Shown here: positions 1 to 9,730 of the stretch, piece by piece | Numbering within the stretch: position 1 is the first letter of the stretch | Layout of the letters: each line of letters opens with the position of its first letter | From: Phocaeicola paurosaccharolyticus JCM 15092 | GTDB taxonomy: Bacteria; Bacteroidota; Bacteroidia; Bacteroidales; Bacteroidaceae | NCBI RefSeq assembly: GCF_000613805.1 | Contig: NZ_BAJR01000002.1 | Location: forward strand, 1 to 64,000 | DNA: 64,000 bases | Reading direction: 5' to 3' | Position numbers and translations under genes: made by a program | The notes under the pieces: model-generated | Told to the model about the DNA's origin: nothing | The model's database searches: none | The model's input: the letters and a program-made list of their open reading frames with translations, nothing else

Positions 1-90
1 TTCCGGAGGATTTTTTGTTTATATACCCTTCCTGAGAACACTGATAAATTCCATAATCATACCATTTTTATATTCAACCAAATGGAATCA

Positions 91-131
91 AAAATCAGCC
101 TCACCAAATAATTGGCAAGGCTGGACTTTTT
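91..131. terminator. Terminator downstream of upp
   Basis: Interrupted stem: CAGCCT pairs with AGGCTG and CCAA with TTGG around a short loop. A T run follows in both directions (ATTTTTG on the minus strand, CTTTTTAT on the plus strand), so it can end upp and anything entering from the left. Bases 1-90 show no gene. Confidence 0.6.
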
Positions 132-155
132 ATGATTGATAAAGGATAATCTATA

Positions 156-809
156 TTATTCCTTTTCTCCAAATGCTAGATCACCTGCATCACCTAATCC
201 AGGAATGATATATGAGTGTGCATTGATTTCCGGATCAATTGCAGCGCACCATATTGTAGTAATATCTTCAGGAAAGGATGATTTGATGTAATCAACAGCT
301 TTTTGACTTGCTATAATAGAAACCACATGAATTCTTGAAGGTTTCCCTTTTGTAAGCATTGCTTGGTAGCTTAGCTCCATAGAACCACCTGTAGCAAGCA
401 TAGGGTCTGTCATAATAAGAATCTTGTTATCAATTCTAGGAGAAGCAATATATTCGATATTAATATCAAATTTAAGTGTGTCCTTGTACTTTCTATAAGC
501 GGATACAAATGCATTTTCAGCTTTATCCAGATAGTTTAGGAATCCTTGGTGAAATGGTAGTCCAGCTCTAAGGATTGTTGCAATTACTGGCTGTTCTGAA
601 GGTACTGATTCGGTAGCTGTCCCAAGTGGTGTTGTAACCTCTATATTATTGTATGGGAAAGTCTTACTTACTTCGTATGCCATTATTTCACCGATTCTTT
701 CAATGTTTTTTCTGAATCTAAGTCTGTCTTTTTGAATATTAATATCTCTGATCTCAGCGATATATTGATTAAGAATGGTGTTATTCTTGCTCAGGTTAAT
801 TATTTCCAT
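156..809 (-). CDS. upp: Uracil phosphoribosyltransferase
   Basis: Salvage enzyme that joins uracil to PRPP to make UMP in the cytosol. The PRPP-binding loop MTDPMLATGGSM lies near residues 133-144, and the uracil-binding C-terminal motif PGLGDAGD near residue 203. The frame is open further upstream (to 842), but the MEIINLSK start at 809 gives the family length of about 217 residues and leaves room for a leader, so I prefer it. It is divergent from pckA, and a -7-like element lies at 895-902. Family assignment is firm; the start is inferred. Confidence 0.95.
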   Translation of the reverse strand: MEIINLSKNNTILNQYIAEIRDINIQKDRLRFRKNIERIGEIMAYEVSKTFPYNNIEVTTPLGTATESVPSEQPVIATILRAGLPFHQGFLNYLDKAENAFVSAYRKYKDTLKFDINIEYIASPRIDNKILIMTDPMLATGGSMELSYQAMLTKGKPSRIHVVSIIASQKAVDYIKSSFPEDITTIWCAAIDPEINAHSYIIPGLGDAGDLAFGEKE

Positions 810-894
810 AAAGTTTTGATTAAATTTACTTTCGGGGTACAAAGAAACAAATAAAAAATCAGATTTGTAATCTGCGAATTACAAAAATGTTATA

Positions 895-902
895 CAAATA
901 TA
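895..902 (-). promoter_or_regulatory. -7 element, probable upp promoter
   Basis: TATATTTG on the minus strand fits the Bacteroidota -7 consensus TAnnTTTG. It lies about 85 bases upstream of the upp start. No good -33 TTTG was seen. Confidence 0.4.
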
Positions 903-961
903 AAACTTTATTTATTAAGGAAATATTTCTCTAATCTGTTCTTTTATTTGAAATAAACCAT

Positions 962-969
962 TAATTTTG
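962..969 (+). promoter_or_regulatory. -7 element, probable pckA promoter
   Basis: TAATTTTG fits the TAnnTTTG consensus and lies about 95 bases upstream of the preferred pckA ATG. It argues that the upstream in-frame ATG-less extension is untranslated leader. Confidence 0.45.
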
Positions 970-1065
970 TATCGCCATATACAAGGCGATGTTGAACAAC
1001 ATCTTTTTCGGAAAAAACTAATAATAGAAATATTATATTCAATAACTCAATTAAATCATTTACAA

Positions 1066-2670
1066 ATGGCAAAATTAGATTTAAGCAAGTACGGTATTAC
1101 AGGTACTACAGAGATTATCCATAATCCGTCTTATGAACAATTGTTCGCTGAGGAAACAAAACCAGAACTTCAAGGTTTTGAAAAAGGACAAGATACAGAA
1201 CTCAGTGCTGTTAACGTAATGACAGGTATCTATACAGGTCGTTCTCCTAAAGATAAATTCCTTGTAAAAGATGCTACAAGCGAAAATACAGTATGGTGGA
1301 CTTCTGAAGAATATAAGAACGATAACAAACCAGTGACTGAAGGAACTTGGAAAGTTTTGAAAGATTTAGCTACTAAAGAATTGTCAAACAAGAAACTTTT
1401 TGTTGTTGATGGTTACTGCGGTGCTAACGCTGCAACTTGTCTTAAAGTACGTTTCATCATGGAAGTTGCTTGGCAGGCTCATTTCGTAACTAATATGTTT
1501 ATCCGCCCATCTGAGGAAGAACTTGCAAGTTTCGAACCTGATTTCATCGTTTACAACGCTTCTAAAGCTAAAGTTGAAAACTTCAAAGAACTTGGCTTGA
1601 ATTCAGAAACTGCAGCTGTATTCAACTTGACTTCTAAAGAACAAGTAATTCTTAACACATGGTATGGTGGTGAGATGAAGAAGGGTATCTTCTCTATGAT
1701 GAACTACTTCAACCCACTTCGTGGTATCGCTTCTATGCACTGTTCTGCTAACACTAACATGGAAGAGACTAGCTCAGCTATCTTCTTCGGTTTGTCAGGT
1801 ACAGGTAAGACTACTTTGTCAACAGATCCAAAACGTAAACTTATCGGTGACGATGAGCACGGATGGGATGACGAAGGTGTATTCAACTACGAAGGTGGTT
1901 GCTATGCTAAGGTTATCAACCTTGACAAAGAGAGTGAACCAGACATCTTCAACGCTATCAAACGTGATGCTCTTCTTGAGAACGTTACTGTTGATGCAAA
2001 TGGTAAGATCGACTTCGCTGATAAGAGCGTAACTGAAAACACTCGTGTTTCTTACCCAATCAACCACATTACTAACATTGTTAAGCCAGTTTCTAAGGGA
2101 CCTCACGCTAAACAAGTTATCTTCTTGTCAGCTGATGCATTCGGAGTATTGCCTCCTGTATCTATCTTGAGCCCAGAACAAGCTCAGTACTACTTCCTTT
2201 CTGGATTTACAGCAAAATTGGCTGGTACAGAACGTGGTATCACTGAACCAACTCCAACATTCTCTTCTTGCTTCGGTGCTGCATTTCTTTCATTGCACCC
2301 AACAAAATATGCTGAAGAGTTAGTTAAGAAGATGGAAAAGACTGGTGCTAAAGCATACTTGGTTAACACAGGCTGGAACGGAACAGGAAAACGTATCTCT
2401 ATCCGCGATACTCGTGGTATTATCGATGCTATCCTTGACGGTTCTATCGAAACTGCAGAGACTAAGACTATCCCTTACTTCAACTTTGTTGTTCCAACTG
2501 CATTGCCAGGAGTTGATCCTAAGATCTTAGATCCACGTGATACTTATGCTGATGCTGCACAGTGGAATGAGAAAGCTCAGGATTTGGCTGGTCGTTTCAT
2601 TAAGAATTTCACTAAGTTCACTGGAACTCAGACTGGTAAGGATTTGGTTGAGGCTGGTCCAAAATTGTAA
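1066..2670 (+). CDS. pckA: Phosphoenolpyruvate carboxykinase (ATP)
   Basis: Interconverts oxaloacetate plus ATP with PEP, CO2 and ADP. In gut Bacteroidota it usually runs in the carboxylating direction during succinate fermentation (family knowledge). The P-loop [13 protein letters not shown] begins near residue 242 and is followed by the metal/nucleotide motif GDDEHGW. The ATG at 1066 ([10 protein letters not shown]) gives 534 residues, matching the family; the open frame upstream to 967 runs through the likely promoter and is not used. Codon choice (many CGT, AAC, ATC codons) is that of a highly expressed gene. A terminator follows 20 bases after the stop. Confidence 0.96.
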   Translation: MAKLDLSKYGITGTTEIIHNPSYEQLFAEETKPELQGFEKGQDTELSAVNVMTGIYTGRSPKDKFLVKDATSENTVWWTSEEYKNDNKPVTEGTWKVLKDLATKELSNKKLFVVDGYCGANAATCLKVRFIMEVAWQAHFVTNMFIRPSEEELASFEPDFIVYNASKAKVENFKELGLNSETAAVFNLTSKEQVILNTWYGGEMKKGIFSMMNYFNPLRGIASMHCSANTNMEETSSAIFFGLSGTGKTTLSTDPKRKLIGDDEHGWDDEGVFNYEGGCYAKVINLDKESEPDIFNAIKRDALLENVTVDANGKIDFADKSVTENTRVSYPINHITNIVKPVSKGPHAKQVIFLSADAFGVLPPVSILSPEQAQYYFLSGFTAKLAGTERGITEPTPTFSSCFGAAFLSLHPTKYAEELVKKMEKTGAKAYLVNTGWNGTGKRISIRDTRGIIDAILDGSIETAETKTIPYFNFVVPTALPGVDPKILDPRDTYADAAQWNEKAQDLAGRFIKNFTKFTGTQTGKDLVEAGPKL

Positions 2671-2689
2671 TCTATCAATTTCAGATAAT

Positions 2690-2727
2690 AAAAAAGGTCT
2701 GTCCGATATCCCGGATGGACCTTTTTA
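2690..2727 (+). terminator. Rho-independent terminator of pckA
   Basis: AAAAAGGTC...GACCTTTTT stem with an inner TCCG/CGGA pairing and a run of T after the stem, directly behind the pckA stop. Confidence 0.75.
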
Positions 2728-2782
2728 TTTATGGTATTTATACATAAATGTCAGAGCACCTTCAGTTAATAATAATAAATGA

Positions 2783-3336
2783 GATCATATAAAAGTTGAT
2801 AATAAACCGACTAGATTAATCATTATCATAATTATTGAAGTCTAATAATTTTAGAATAGCATAAAATAATGACTTCTGGAAGCTAGTTGCCTCTCTTTAT
2901 TTTGTTTACTAGAAGTCCCGTTAAGTGTATAGTAATGCTCACTCCTTAACTTTGGAGATTTAACAAATTCTATTTCTTTATGATTAATAATATTATCTTC
3001 GCTTCATGCAAAGAAAAGAGAGGATCAATTATTTTCATTGTTTAGAAAATTAATAAAACCGATCATGATTCATTGATTAACCGATCATGATTCATTGATC
3101 AATTGATCATGATCTATTCATAAACCAATCATGACAGGTTTTTCGAAACAGATAATAGCCGGTTAATGTACATAAACAGATAAAGGGTCTAACCAATGTC
3201 GGTGCTGAATCATCTAATGCAAAACTAAAATTTTTCAGGGTTGCATTCAGAGGAGTTGATGCAAAGTTATACTAATTAAGGGTTTCTAAACCGTATTCTT
3301 AGTTTGTTAAATTAATAAGAATAGTAACTGAGCCAC
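2783..3336. other. Gene-free gap between pckA and typA
   Basis: About 550 bases without a credible protein gene. It holds a 22-bp tandem array (3057-3144), a plus-strand -7-like TAACTTTG (2947-2954), minus-strand -7-like elements at 3220-3227 and 3262-3269, and a weak inverted repeat (GACTTCT near 2871 against AGAAGTC near 2911). It might encode a small RNA, but no clear RNA family is recognised. Confidence 0.5.
3057..3144 (+). repeat. 22-bp tandem array, locus 1
   Basis: Four head-to-tail units of exactly 22 bases start at 3057, 3079, 3101 and 3123. The first two differ only in the last base. Each begins AACCGATCATGATTC or a variant and ends near CATTGATT; unit 4 decays after ATCATGAC. Every unit carries a palindromic or near-palindromic core (ATCATGAT; unit 3 has GATCATGATC). 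The same unit recurs inverted at about 33076-33185. Seen directly; function unknown. Confidence 0.85.
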
Positions 3337-3337
3337 A

Positions 3338-3373
3338 AATAATAAGGGCTGCCCTGAGGCAGCCCTTATTATT
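3338..3373. terminator. Terminator downstream of typA
   Basis: Perfect 16-bp stem AATAATAAGGGCTGCC with loop CTGA, 15 bases beyond the typA stop on the minus strand. It is rich in A/T at the base on both sides, so it is probably bidirectional. Confidence 0.8.
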
Positions 3374-3388
3374 TATATGAAGATATTA

Positions 3389-5188
3389 TTATCTGTTAGC
3401 TCTCTTTCTTTCAGTTTCGTCAAGTATAACTTTACGCATACGCATACTCTTAGGAGTTACTTCAACATATTCGTCTTCCTTGATATACTCTAATGCCTCT
3501 TCAAGTGAGAATACTACAGGAGGAATGATACGTGCTTTATCATCAGAACCTGATGCACGCATGTTAGTAAGCTTCTTAGACTTAGTTACGTTAACAACTA
3601 AATCATTATCGTGTACATGCTCACCTACAACCTGGCCAGCATAAACCTCATCCTGTGGGTAGATAAAGAATCTTCCTCTATCCTGTAACTTATCGATGGC
3701 ATAAGCAAATGCAGTACCGCCTTCCATGGCAATAATAGAACCATTTGAGCGTCTTTCAATATCACCTTTATATGGTTGATACTCTTTGAAGATATGTGAC
3801 ATTATAGCCTCTCCTTGAGATGCTGTAAGGACGTTTGTACGAAGACCAATGATACCTCTTGAAGGCATGTTGAATTCTATGTTTACACGATCAGCCTGGC
3901 TCTCCATAGATACCAGTTCACCTTTACGTCTTGTAACCATATCAATCATCTTGCTTGAGAACTCTTCAGGAACGCTTATTGTAAGTTCCTCAATAGGTTC
4001 GCATTTCACACCGTCAATTTCTTTGAAAATAACCTGTGGCTGACCAACCTGTAGTTCATAGCCTTCACGGCGCATTGTCTCAATCAATACAGAAAGGTGC
4101 AATACACCACGTCCTGACACAATCCATTTGCCATCTTCAGAATCTGTTTTGCGAACTCTAAGAGCAAGGTTCTTATCAAGTTCTTTCATAAGACGGTCGT
4201 GTATGTGGCGAGAAGTAACGAACTTACCCTCTTTACCGAAGAAAGGTGAGTCGTTTATAGTGAAGAGCATACTCATTGTAGGCTCATCGATAGCGATAGG
4301 AGTAAGTGGTTCAGGGTTTTCGAAATCGCATATTGTATCTCCGATTTCAAAACCTTCAACACCTACGATAGCACAGATATCACCAGAAGATACTTTTTCA
4401 GCTTTCTTTCTACCTAATCCTTCAAAAGTATATAATTCCTTAATCTTTGATTTGATGAGACGGCCATCACGCTTAGAAAGAGTGACGTTCATACCCTCAG
4501 AAAGAGTTCCTCTGTGAACACGTCCAACGGCGATACGTCCTGTATAAGATGAATAATCCAGAGATGTAATCAACATCTGTGGAGTTCCTTCCAACTGAGT
4601 TGGAGCAGGGATGTACTTCACTATAGCATCAAGTAGAGGCAAAATACTATCTGTTGGAGCCTTCCAGTCTTCTCCCATCCAGTTGTTCTTCGCAGAACCA
4701 TATATCACTGGGAAATCAAGTTGGTCTTCTGTTGCCTTAAGGCTGAACATAAGATCAAATACCATTTCGTAAACCTCCTCAGGGCGGCAATTAGGTTTAT
4801 CAACCTTGTTTACCACTACAATAGGTTTTAATCCTATCTTTAATGCCTTCTGAAGAACAAATCGAGTCTGTGGCATAGGACCTTCAAATGCATCAACTAA
4901 AAGGATACATCCGTCAGCCATATTTAGGACACGTTCAACTTCACCTCCGAAATCGGCATGTCCCGGAGTATCGATAATATTAATTTTTATTCCGTTGTAA
5001 TTTATAGATACGTTCTTTGAAAGGATTGTTATACCTCTTTCACGTTCTAAGTCATTGTTATCCAGGACCAAATCACCAGTTGCTTGGTCGTTACGGAACA
5101 GGTGTCCCGCTAACATCATTTTGTCCACCAGAGTAGTTTTTCCATGATCGACATGGGCAATGATGGCAATGTTTCTAATATCTTGCAT
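3389..5188 (-). CDS. typA: Ribosome-associated translational GTPase TypA/BipA
   Basis: Translation-factor GTPase of the EF-G/LepA class that acts in ribosome assembly and stress growth. The G1 motif HVDHGKTT is near residue 12, the switch motif RGITI near residue 51, [12 protein letters not shown] near residue 73 and NKVDKP near residue 127. EF-G-like domains III and V and the family's own C-terminal domain follow. Length 599 is typical. It is a single-gene unit, with a -7-like element at 5211-5218 and a strong terminator at 3338-3373. Confidence 0.96.
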   Translation of the reverse strand: MQDIRNIAIIAHVDHGKTTLVDKMMLAGHLFRNDQATGDLVLDNNDLERERGITILSKNVSINYNGIKINIIDTPGHADFGGEVERVLNMADGCILLVDAFEGPMPQTRFVLQKALKIGLKPIVVVNKVDKPNCRPEEVYEMVFDLMFSLKATEDQLDFPVIYGSAKNNWMGEDWKAPTDSILPLLDAIVKYIPAPTQLEGTPQMLITSLDYSSYTGRIAVGRVHRGTLSEGMNVTLSKRDGRLIKSKIKELYTFEGLGRKKAEKVSSGDICAIVGVEGFEIGDTICDFENPEPLTPIAIDEPTMSMLFTINDSPFFGKEGKFVTSRHIHDRLMKELDKNLALRVRKTDSEDGKWIVSGRGVLHLSVLIETMRREGYELQVGQPQVIFKEIDGVKCEPIEELTISVPEEFSSKMIDMVTRRKGELVSMESQADRVNIEFNMPSRGIIGLRTNVLTASQGEAIMSHIFKEYQPYKGDIERRSNGSIIAMEGGTAFAYAIDKLQDRGRFFIYPQDEVYAGQVVGEHVHDNDLVVNVTKSKKLTNMRASGSDDKARIIPPVVFSLEEALEYIKEDEYVEVTPKSMRMRKVILDETERKRANR

Positions 5189-5210
5189 ATTAACCTATTA
5201 TATTTGGCTG

Positions 5211-5218
5211 CAAAGGTA
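5211..5218 (-). promoter_or_regulatory. -7 element, typA promoter
   Basis: TACCTTTG on the minus strand, about 22 bases upstream of the typA start; fits TAnnTTTG. Confidence 0.5.
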
Positions 5219-5433
5219 CGATTTTCTATTGTATAATGTATTTATTATTAACTATTATTTTGTAGAGTCATATTATCTTTATGCTAATTTGAGTCAAAAT
5301 AATATGCAAAAAACGTATAAAAGCTGCTTTAGCAATTACATTTGTATACTCTAATAATTGGTGGAATTCTTGCAAAACGAAAAATAATAATAAATAATAA
5401 TCTCATATTCATTGTATTATAAATAATAATCAA

Positions 5434-5441
5434 TATCTTTG
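5434..5441 (+). promoter_or_regulatory. -7 element, rpsO promoter
   Basis: TATCTTTG fits TAnnTTTG, 41 bases upstream of the rpsO ATG. Confidence 0.5.
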
Positions 5442-5482
5442 CATCCGCTATATAAAAGATAACATATAAAATTTTTAGAATT

Positions 5483-5752
5483 ATGTATTTAGACGCAGCT
5501 AAAAAACAAGAAATCTTTGAAAAGTACGGAAAGTCTAACACTGATACTGGCTCACCAGAAGCTCAGATTGCATTGTTCTCATACCGTATTTCTCACCTGA
5601 CTGAGCACCTTAAGCTCAACAGAAAAGATTATAGTACAGAAAGATCTTTGACAACATTGGTAGGAAAGCGTCGTGCTTTACTTAACTACCTTAAAGATCG
5701 TGATATCAACAGATATCGTGAGATCGTTAAAGAACTTGGCTTACGTAAGTAA
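5483..5752 (+). CDS. rpsO: 30S ribosomal protein S15
   Basis: Primary 16S rRNA-binding protein of the small subunit platform. It has 89 residues, the family length. The signature TDTGSPEAQIA is near residues 21-31 and GKRRALLNYL near residues 70-79. Monocistronic, with its own promoter and a strong terminator 20 bases after the stop. The leader (about 40 bases) is short, and no autoregulatory structure can be claimed. Confidence 0.97.
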   Translation: MYLDAAKKQEIFEKYGKSNTDTGSPEAQIALFSYRISHLTEHLKLNRKDYSTERSLTTLVGKRRALLNYLKDRDINRYREIVKELGLRK

Positions 5753-5772
5753 TTACGAGCTAGCAAGAAAAC

Positions 5773-5806
5773 AAAAAAGGGTATCATTACGATACCCTTT
5801 TTTATT
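5773..5806. terminator. Bidirectional terminator between rpsO and luxS
   Basis: AAAAAAGGGTATC pairs with GATACCCTTTTTT around the loop ATTAC. T runs on both strands serve the convergent rpsO and luxS. Confidence 0.85.
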
Positions 5807-5823
5807 GCCTATCGATATCTTAA

Positions 5824-6303
5824 TTATGCAGGATAATTAAGATTCTTGTCTGTAATCTGTTCAAGCACCTCATGGAGGTATTTTGCAGCCTCAAATTTAG
5901 CCATAGGAAGGTCATTTAACAGGTAGTTACCGCAGTCTTTTGGAGAAGCTCCTGGAATGTCTCCTTCAAATTCAGCAATGAATCTGAAAGTATCTTTCAT
6001 AAGTTCTACAATATCTTTTGATTCCAGATCACCCTTCATCAATAGATAATTGCCAGTAAGGCATCCCATAGGCCCCCAATATATAATTTTGTCTGCCCAC
6101 TTTTCGTTGTTGCGAAGATATGTTGCAGCAAGATGTTCTATTGTGTGCAGAGCACCCTGACCCAATGCCGGTTCACGGTTTGGCTCTTTCATTCTTACGT
6201 CGAATGTAGTAACAACATCTCCACCTACACTATCTTTTCTTGATACATAGATCCCTCTTAAAAGATTTAAATGATCTATTGTAAAACTTGGTATTGTCTT
6301 CAT
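5824..6303 (-). CDS. luxS: S-ribosylhomocysteine lyase (AI-2 synthase)
   Basis: Cleaves S-ribosylhomocysteine to homocysteine and DPD, the precursor of autoinducer-2. The iron/zinc-binding HTIEH is seen near residue 52, the catalytic cysteine in MGCLTG and the third metal ligand in DCGN. The start at 6303 ([12 protein letters not shown]) gives 159 residues, the family length; the frame stays open upstream into mtnN but that is not coding. It begins 13 bases after the mtnN stop, so the two form an operon for two consecutive steps of the activated methyl cycle. Confidence 0.96.
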   Translation of the reverse strand: MKTIPSFTIDHLNLLRGIYVSRKDSVGGDVVTTFDVRMKEPNREPALGQGALHTIEHLAATYLRNNEKWADKIIYWGPMGCLTGNYLLMKGDLESKDIVELMKDTFRFIAEFEGDIPGASPKDCGNYLLNDLPMAKFEAAKYLHEVLEQITDKNLNYPA

Positions 6304-6316
6304 ATTATAAATGTAA

Positions 6317-7012
6317 TTATAGTTTATTTGGGATGGCAGATAAGAATAACTCAGTAACTTTGAAAGAAGTATCTGCAATAGTATCCCAGAAGTTAGTATA
6401 CTGATCCCAATGGTTATCAGCTCCTGGTGTGTCGCTGATAATTCTAAAACTGATGAATGGAATATCAAATATATGGCATACTTGGGCTATCGCTCCGGAT
6501 TCCATATCAACAGCAAGTCCTTCAGGGAAGTCTGACTTTATCTTATCCAACTCCTCACGGCTTGTTATGAACTTGTCGCCTGTGCATATCAGCCCGGCAT
6601 GAATAGCAGTAGGTGAATCAATGCTCATGGCAGTTTGCAGAAGAGTGTCGTTTGCATTAAATAGTAGTGGCAAGCCTTGTACCTGACCATATTTATTCCC
6701 CTCTCCACACCATACGTCATGATAAACAATATTGCTGCTTGCAACAACATCCATAACTTTAAGACATTTGTCAATTCCTCCAGCTACTCCTGTACTAATG
6801 ATACAATCCGGAGAGAATTTATGTATAATGTCTGTTGTACCAGATGCAGCATTTACCTTTCCAATGCCACATTTCATCAGAATGATAGTATTGTTATTGA
6901 TTTTTCCTTCAATATACTTGAAAGGTCCATCATTAAATTCTTTTTTATCTTCAAGTAAGAGAGCAATTTGCTTATGCTCCAAACTCATTGCAGTAATTAC
7001 GCCTATTTTCAT
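6317..7012 (-). CDS. mtnN: 5'-methylthioadenosine/S-adenosylhomocysteine nucleosidase
   Basis: Removes adenine from SAH and MTA, supplying S-ribosylhomocysteine to LuxS encoded just downstream. The start at 7012 (MKIGVITAM) gives 231 residues, as usual. MESGAIAQV holds the purine/ribose-binding Met-Glu, and ISDTPG holds the catalytic Asp. The promoter-like TACATTTG at 7033-7040 lies 20 bases upstream. It is divergent from yfhO, with only 82 bases between the starts. Confidence 0.95.
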   Translation of the reverse strand: MKIGVITAMSLEHKQIALLLEDKKEFNDGPFKYIEGKINNNTIILMKCGIGKVNAASGTTDIIHKFSPDCIISTGVAGGIDKCLKVMDVVASSNIVYHDVWCGEGNKYGQVQGLPLLFNANDTLLQTAMSIDSPTAIHAGLICTGDKFITSREELDKIKSDFPEGLAVDMESGAIAQVCHIFDIPFISFRIISDTPGADNHWDQYTNFWDTIADTSFKVTELFLSAIPNKL

Positions 7013-7032
7013 ACAGAGATTATTTTCAAATG

Positions 7033-7040
7033 CAAATGTA
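7033..7040 (-). promoter_or_regulatory. -7 element, mtnN-luxS promoter
   Basis: TACATTTG on the minus strand, fitting TAnnTTTG, about 20 bases upstream of the mtnN start. Confidence 0.45.
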
Positions 7041-7061
7041 CATATTTTATAAGAGTTATAG

Positions 7062-7069
7062 TATATTTG
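7062..7069 (+). promoter_or_regulatory. -7 element, yfhO promoter
   Basis: TATATTTG, fitting TAnnTTTG, 25 bases upstream of the ATG at 7095. Confidence 0.45.
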
Positions 7070-7094
7070 CAACATTAATAAACATCTTATAGTT

Positions 7095-9584
7095 ATGAAC
7101 TTACTAAAAAAGATTCTACCCGATGTCGTAGCAATTCTTTTGTTTGCATTAATTTCGTTTGTATATTTTTATCCGGCTGTGCCAGAGGGTAGGATACTCT
7201 CTCAGCATGATTCTGTTGCAGGTATAGGTTCCGGAGAAGAGGCGAAAGAGTATTTGCAGAGGACAGGCGAGAGGACTCGTTGGACAAATTCCATATTCGG
7301 AGGTATGCCGACATACCAAATGTCCCCAAGTTACAAATCAACTGACACACTGAAAAGTGTTGAGAATCTTTATCATCTATATCTACCACAATATGTTTGG
7401 TACGTATTTGTAATGCTTCTAGGATTTTATATTCTATTAAGAGCATTTGATTTTTCAGTATGGCTGTCATCACTTGGTGCCATAATATGGGCATTTTCAT
7501 CATATTTCTTTATTATTATTGCAGCCGGACATATATGGAAGTTTATCACTTTGGCATATATTCCACCTACCATTGCAGGTATGGTTCTTGCGTATAAGGG
7601 TAAATATATTCGGGGAGCGCTCCTTACAGCAATATTTGTAGCTTTCCAAATTATGTCTAACCATGTTCAGATGAGCTACTACTTCCTTTTTGTTATGCTG
7701 TTTATGGTTATTGCATATGGCGTATCTGCTTATCAGAAGAAAGAATTGCCGAAATTCTTTAAGGCTACTGCTATTATAGCCATTGCCGGTATATTAGGTG
7801 TATGTGTCAATCTCTCTAATCTATATCATACATATGAGTATAGCAAGGAGACTATGCGTGGCAAGAGTGAGCTGGTAAAACCAAATAATGATAATCAGAC
7901 AAAAGGTGGGCTTGAACGTGATTACATAACTCAGTGGAGCTATGGAATCGGAGAGACGTTCTCACTGCTTGTCCCAAATGTAAAAGGAGGAGCCTCTGTA
8001 CCATTATCTGCCAATGAGAAGGCTATGGAAAAAGCTGATCCAATGTATGGAGGGATCTATTCTCAGATAGGACAATATTGGGGAGAACAGCCTGGTACAT
8101 CAGGCCCTGTATATGTAGGTGCATTTGTTATGTTCCTGTTTGTCTTAGGAATGTTTATTGTTAAGGGGCCAATGAAGTGGGCACTTGTTGCTGCTACTTT
8201 ACTATCTATACTATTATCTTGGGGTAGGAATTTCATGGGATTTACAGATCTATTCCTCGATTATATTCCTCTTTACGATAAGTTCCGAGCAGTATCTTCA
8301 ATTCTTGTTATAGCAGAGTTTACTATTCCTTTGCTGGCAATGCTGGCACTTAAGGAGGTTCTTTATAAACCTGAGATTATAAGAGAGAAGAAACGTGAGT
8401 TTATAGCAAGTTTTGTACTTACAGGAGGTATTGCACTGCTATTTGCAGTTGCCCCTCGTCTTTTCTTCTCTTCATTTGTCTCTACAATGGAGATGGCTGC
8501 ATTCCAAGACGGAATTCCTCAGGACCAACTTGTTGCATTCCTTACAAATCTTGAGGATATAAGAGTAAGCATATTAACGAGTGATGCCTGGAGGAGCTTC
8601 TTTATAGTTCTTGTTGGCGTTGCTATATTGTTTTTCTATTCAAGAAAGAAGATTAATGGTAAGTTGACAGTAATTGCTCTTGTAACTTTGTCACTTATTG
8701 ATATGTGGAGTGTGAACAAGAGATATCTGTATGATGATCAGTTTGTAGATAAGTCAAAGCAAGAGATAACATTCAACCCTACAGAGACAGATAAATACAT
8801 TCTTCAGGACAGGACTTTAGATTACAGAGTGCTTAATATGGCATCAAGTACCTTTAATGAGAATAATACTTCTTATTGGCATAAGAGTATAGGAGGTTAT
8901 CATGCTGCAAAACTCAGAAGATATCAGGAGATGATTGAGTATCATATCTCTCCAGAAATAAATGCACTATTCAAGGAGGTATCCGATGCTTCTGGTGATA
9001 TAACAAAGGTTGATCCTACTAAATTTTCTGTTATTAACATGCTTAACACACGCTATTTTATTTTCCCTTTACAAGGGGGTAAAACAGTTCCACTGAAAAA
9101 TCCTTATACTTTTGGCAATGCGTGGTTTGTGAAAGATGTTAAGTATGTCGAGAATGCTAATCAGGAGATAGAGTCAATAAAGGGTGTTGATCTTCAAAAG
9201 AGCGCTATTGTAGATAAGAAGTTTGCAGAAGCAATCAAGCCGGTGGATGTTGATCCTATGTCAACCATAAAACTTATAAGTTATGAACCAAATAAGTTGG
9301 AGTATGATGTTGATTCTAAAACAGGTGGAGCAGTAGTATTCTCAGAAATATATTATCCGGGATGGAAGTCATTTATCGATGGCAAAGAGGTTGCTCATGG
9401 TCGTGCCAACTATATTCTTCGTGCAATGAATGTCCCTTCTGGAAAGCACACGATAACATTCACTTTTGATCCTGACTCTATACATGTAACCGAGACAATT
9501 GCTTTTTTAGCTATCGCATTAATTGTTATAATGTGTTTTGCATATATATCTTATATTATATTCAGGAGAGTTAAGAAAAAATAG
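7095..9584 (+). CDS. YfhO-family integral membrane protein
   Basis: 829 residues. An N-terminal membrane segment (about residues 8-28) leads into a periplasmic loop with GIGSGEEAKEYL and FGGMPTYQ. A multi-pass helical block follows to about residue 540, then a large soluble domain (about residues 560-800) and a final helix before a basic tail (RRVKKK). This is the YfhO/GT-C-like architecture; some relatives glycosylate surface polymers, but the substrate here is unknown. It stands alone between its own promoter and a terminator. Family call is by pattern; function is inferred only weakly. Confidence 0.8.
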   Translation: MNLLKKILPDVVAILLFALISFVYFYPAVPEGRILSQHDSVAGIGSGEEAKEYLQRTGERTRWTNSIFGGMPTYQMSPSYKSTDTLKSVENLYHLYLPQYVWYVFVMLLGFYILLRAFDFSVWLSSLGAIIWAFSSYFFIIIAAGHIWKFITLAYIPPTIAGMVLAYKGKYIRGALLTAIFVAFQIMSNHVQMSYYFLFVMLFMVIAYGVSAYQKKELPKFFKATAIIAIAGILGVCVNLSNLYHTYEYSKETMRGKSELVKPNNDNQTKGGLERDYITQWSYGIGETFSLLVPNVKGGASVPLSANEKAMEKADPMYGGIYSQIGQYWGEQPGTSGPVYVGAFVMFLFVLGMFIVKGPMKWALVAATLLSILLSWGRNFMGFTDLFLDYIPLYDKFRAVSSILVIAEFTIPLLAMLALKEVLYKPEIIREKKREFIASFVLTGGIALLFAVAPRLFFSSFVSTMEMAAFQDGIPQDQLVAFLTNLEDIRVSILTSDAWRSFFIVLVGVAILFFYSRKKINGKLTVIALVTLSLIDMWSVNKRYLYDDQFVDKSKQEITFNPTETDKYILQDRTLDYRVLNMASSTFNENNTSYWHKSIGGYHAAKLRRYQEMIEYHISPEINALFKEVSDASGDITKVDPTKFSVINMLNTRYFIFPLQGGKTVPLKNPYTFGNAWFVKDVKYVENANQEIESIKGVDLQKSAIVDKKFAEAIKPVDVDPMSTIKLISYEPNKLEYDVDSKTGGAVVFSEIYYPGWKSFIDGKEVAHGRANYILRAMNVPSGKHTITFTFDPDSIHVTETIAFLAIALIVIMCFAYISYIIFRRVKKK

Positions 9585-9656
9585 ATAATTATTTATTACT
9601 TGGATACCATTGCACTAAGGCTAAGTTAAAGGATAAGAGACTATTATAGACATAAA

Positions 9657-9690
9657 AGATTGCATTTCGAATAGGAATGCAATCTTTTTT
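9657..9690 (+). terminator. Terminator after yfhO
   Basis: AGATTGCATT pairs with AATGCAATCT across an 8-base loop, then TTTTTT. It lies about 70 bases beyond the yfhO stop and just before the GH9 gene. Confidence 0.75.
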
Positions 9691-9730
9691 CTTTATATTT
9701 ATCACTATAACTGTTTTAAACCAGAAGTCC

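Noticed and set aside
1704-2115. Genes antisense to pckA
   Set aside because: These frames exist only because of the codon bias of pckA; they have no promoter or family match.
3057-3144. CRISPR array
   Set aside because: Units are head to tail with no spacers, only 22 bases long, and no cas genes are present.
5800-7012. luxS-mtnN as a quorum-sensing island
   Set aside because: The genes are a common metabolic pair and no receptor or transporter for AI-2 is adjacent.
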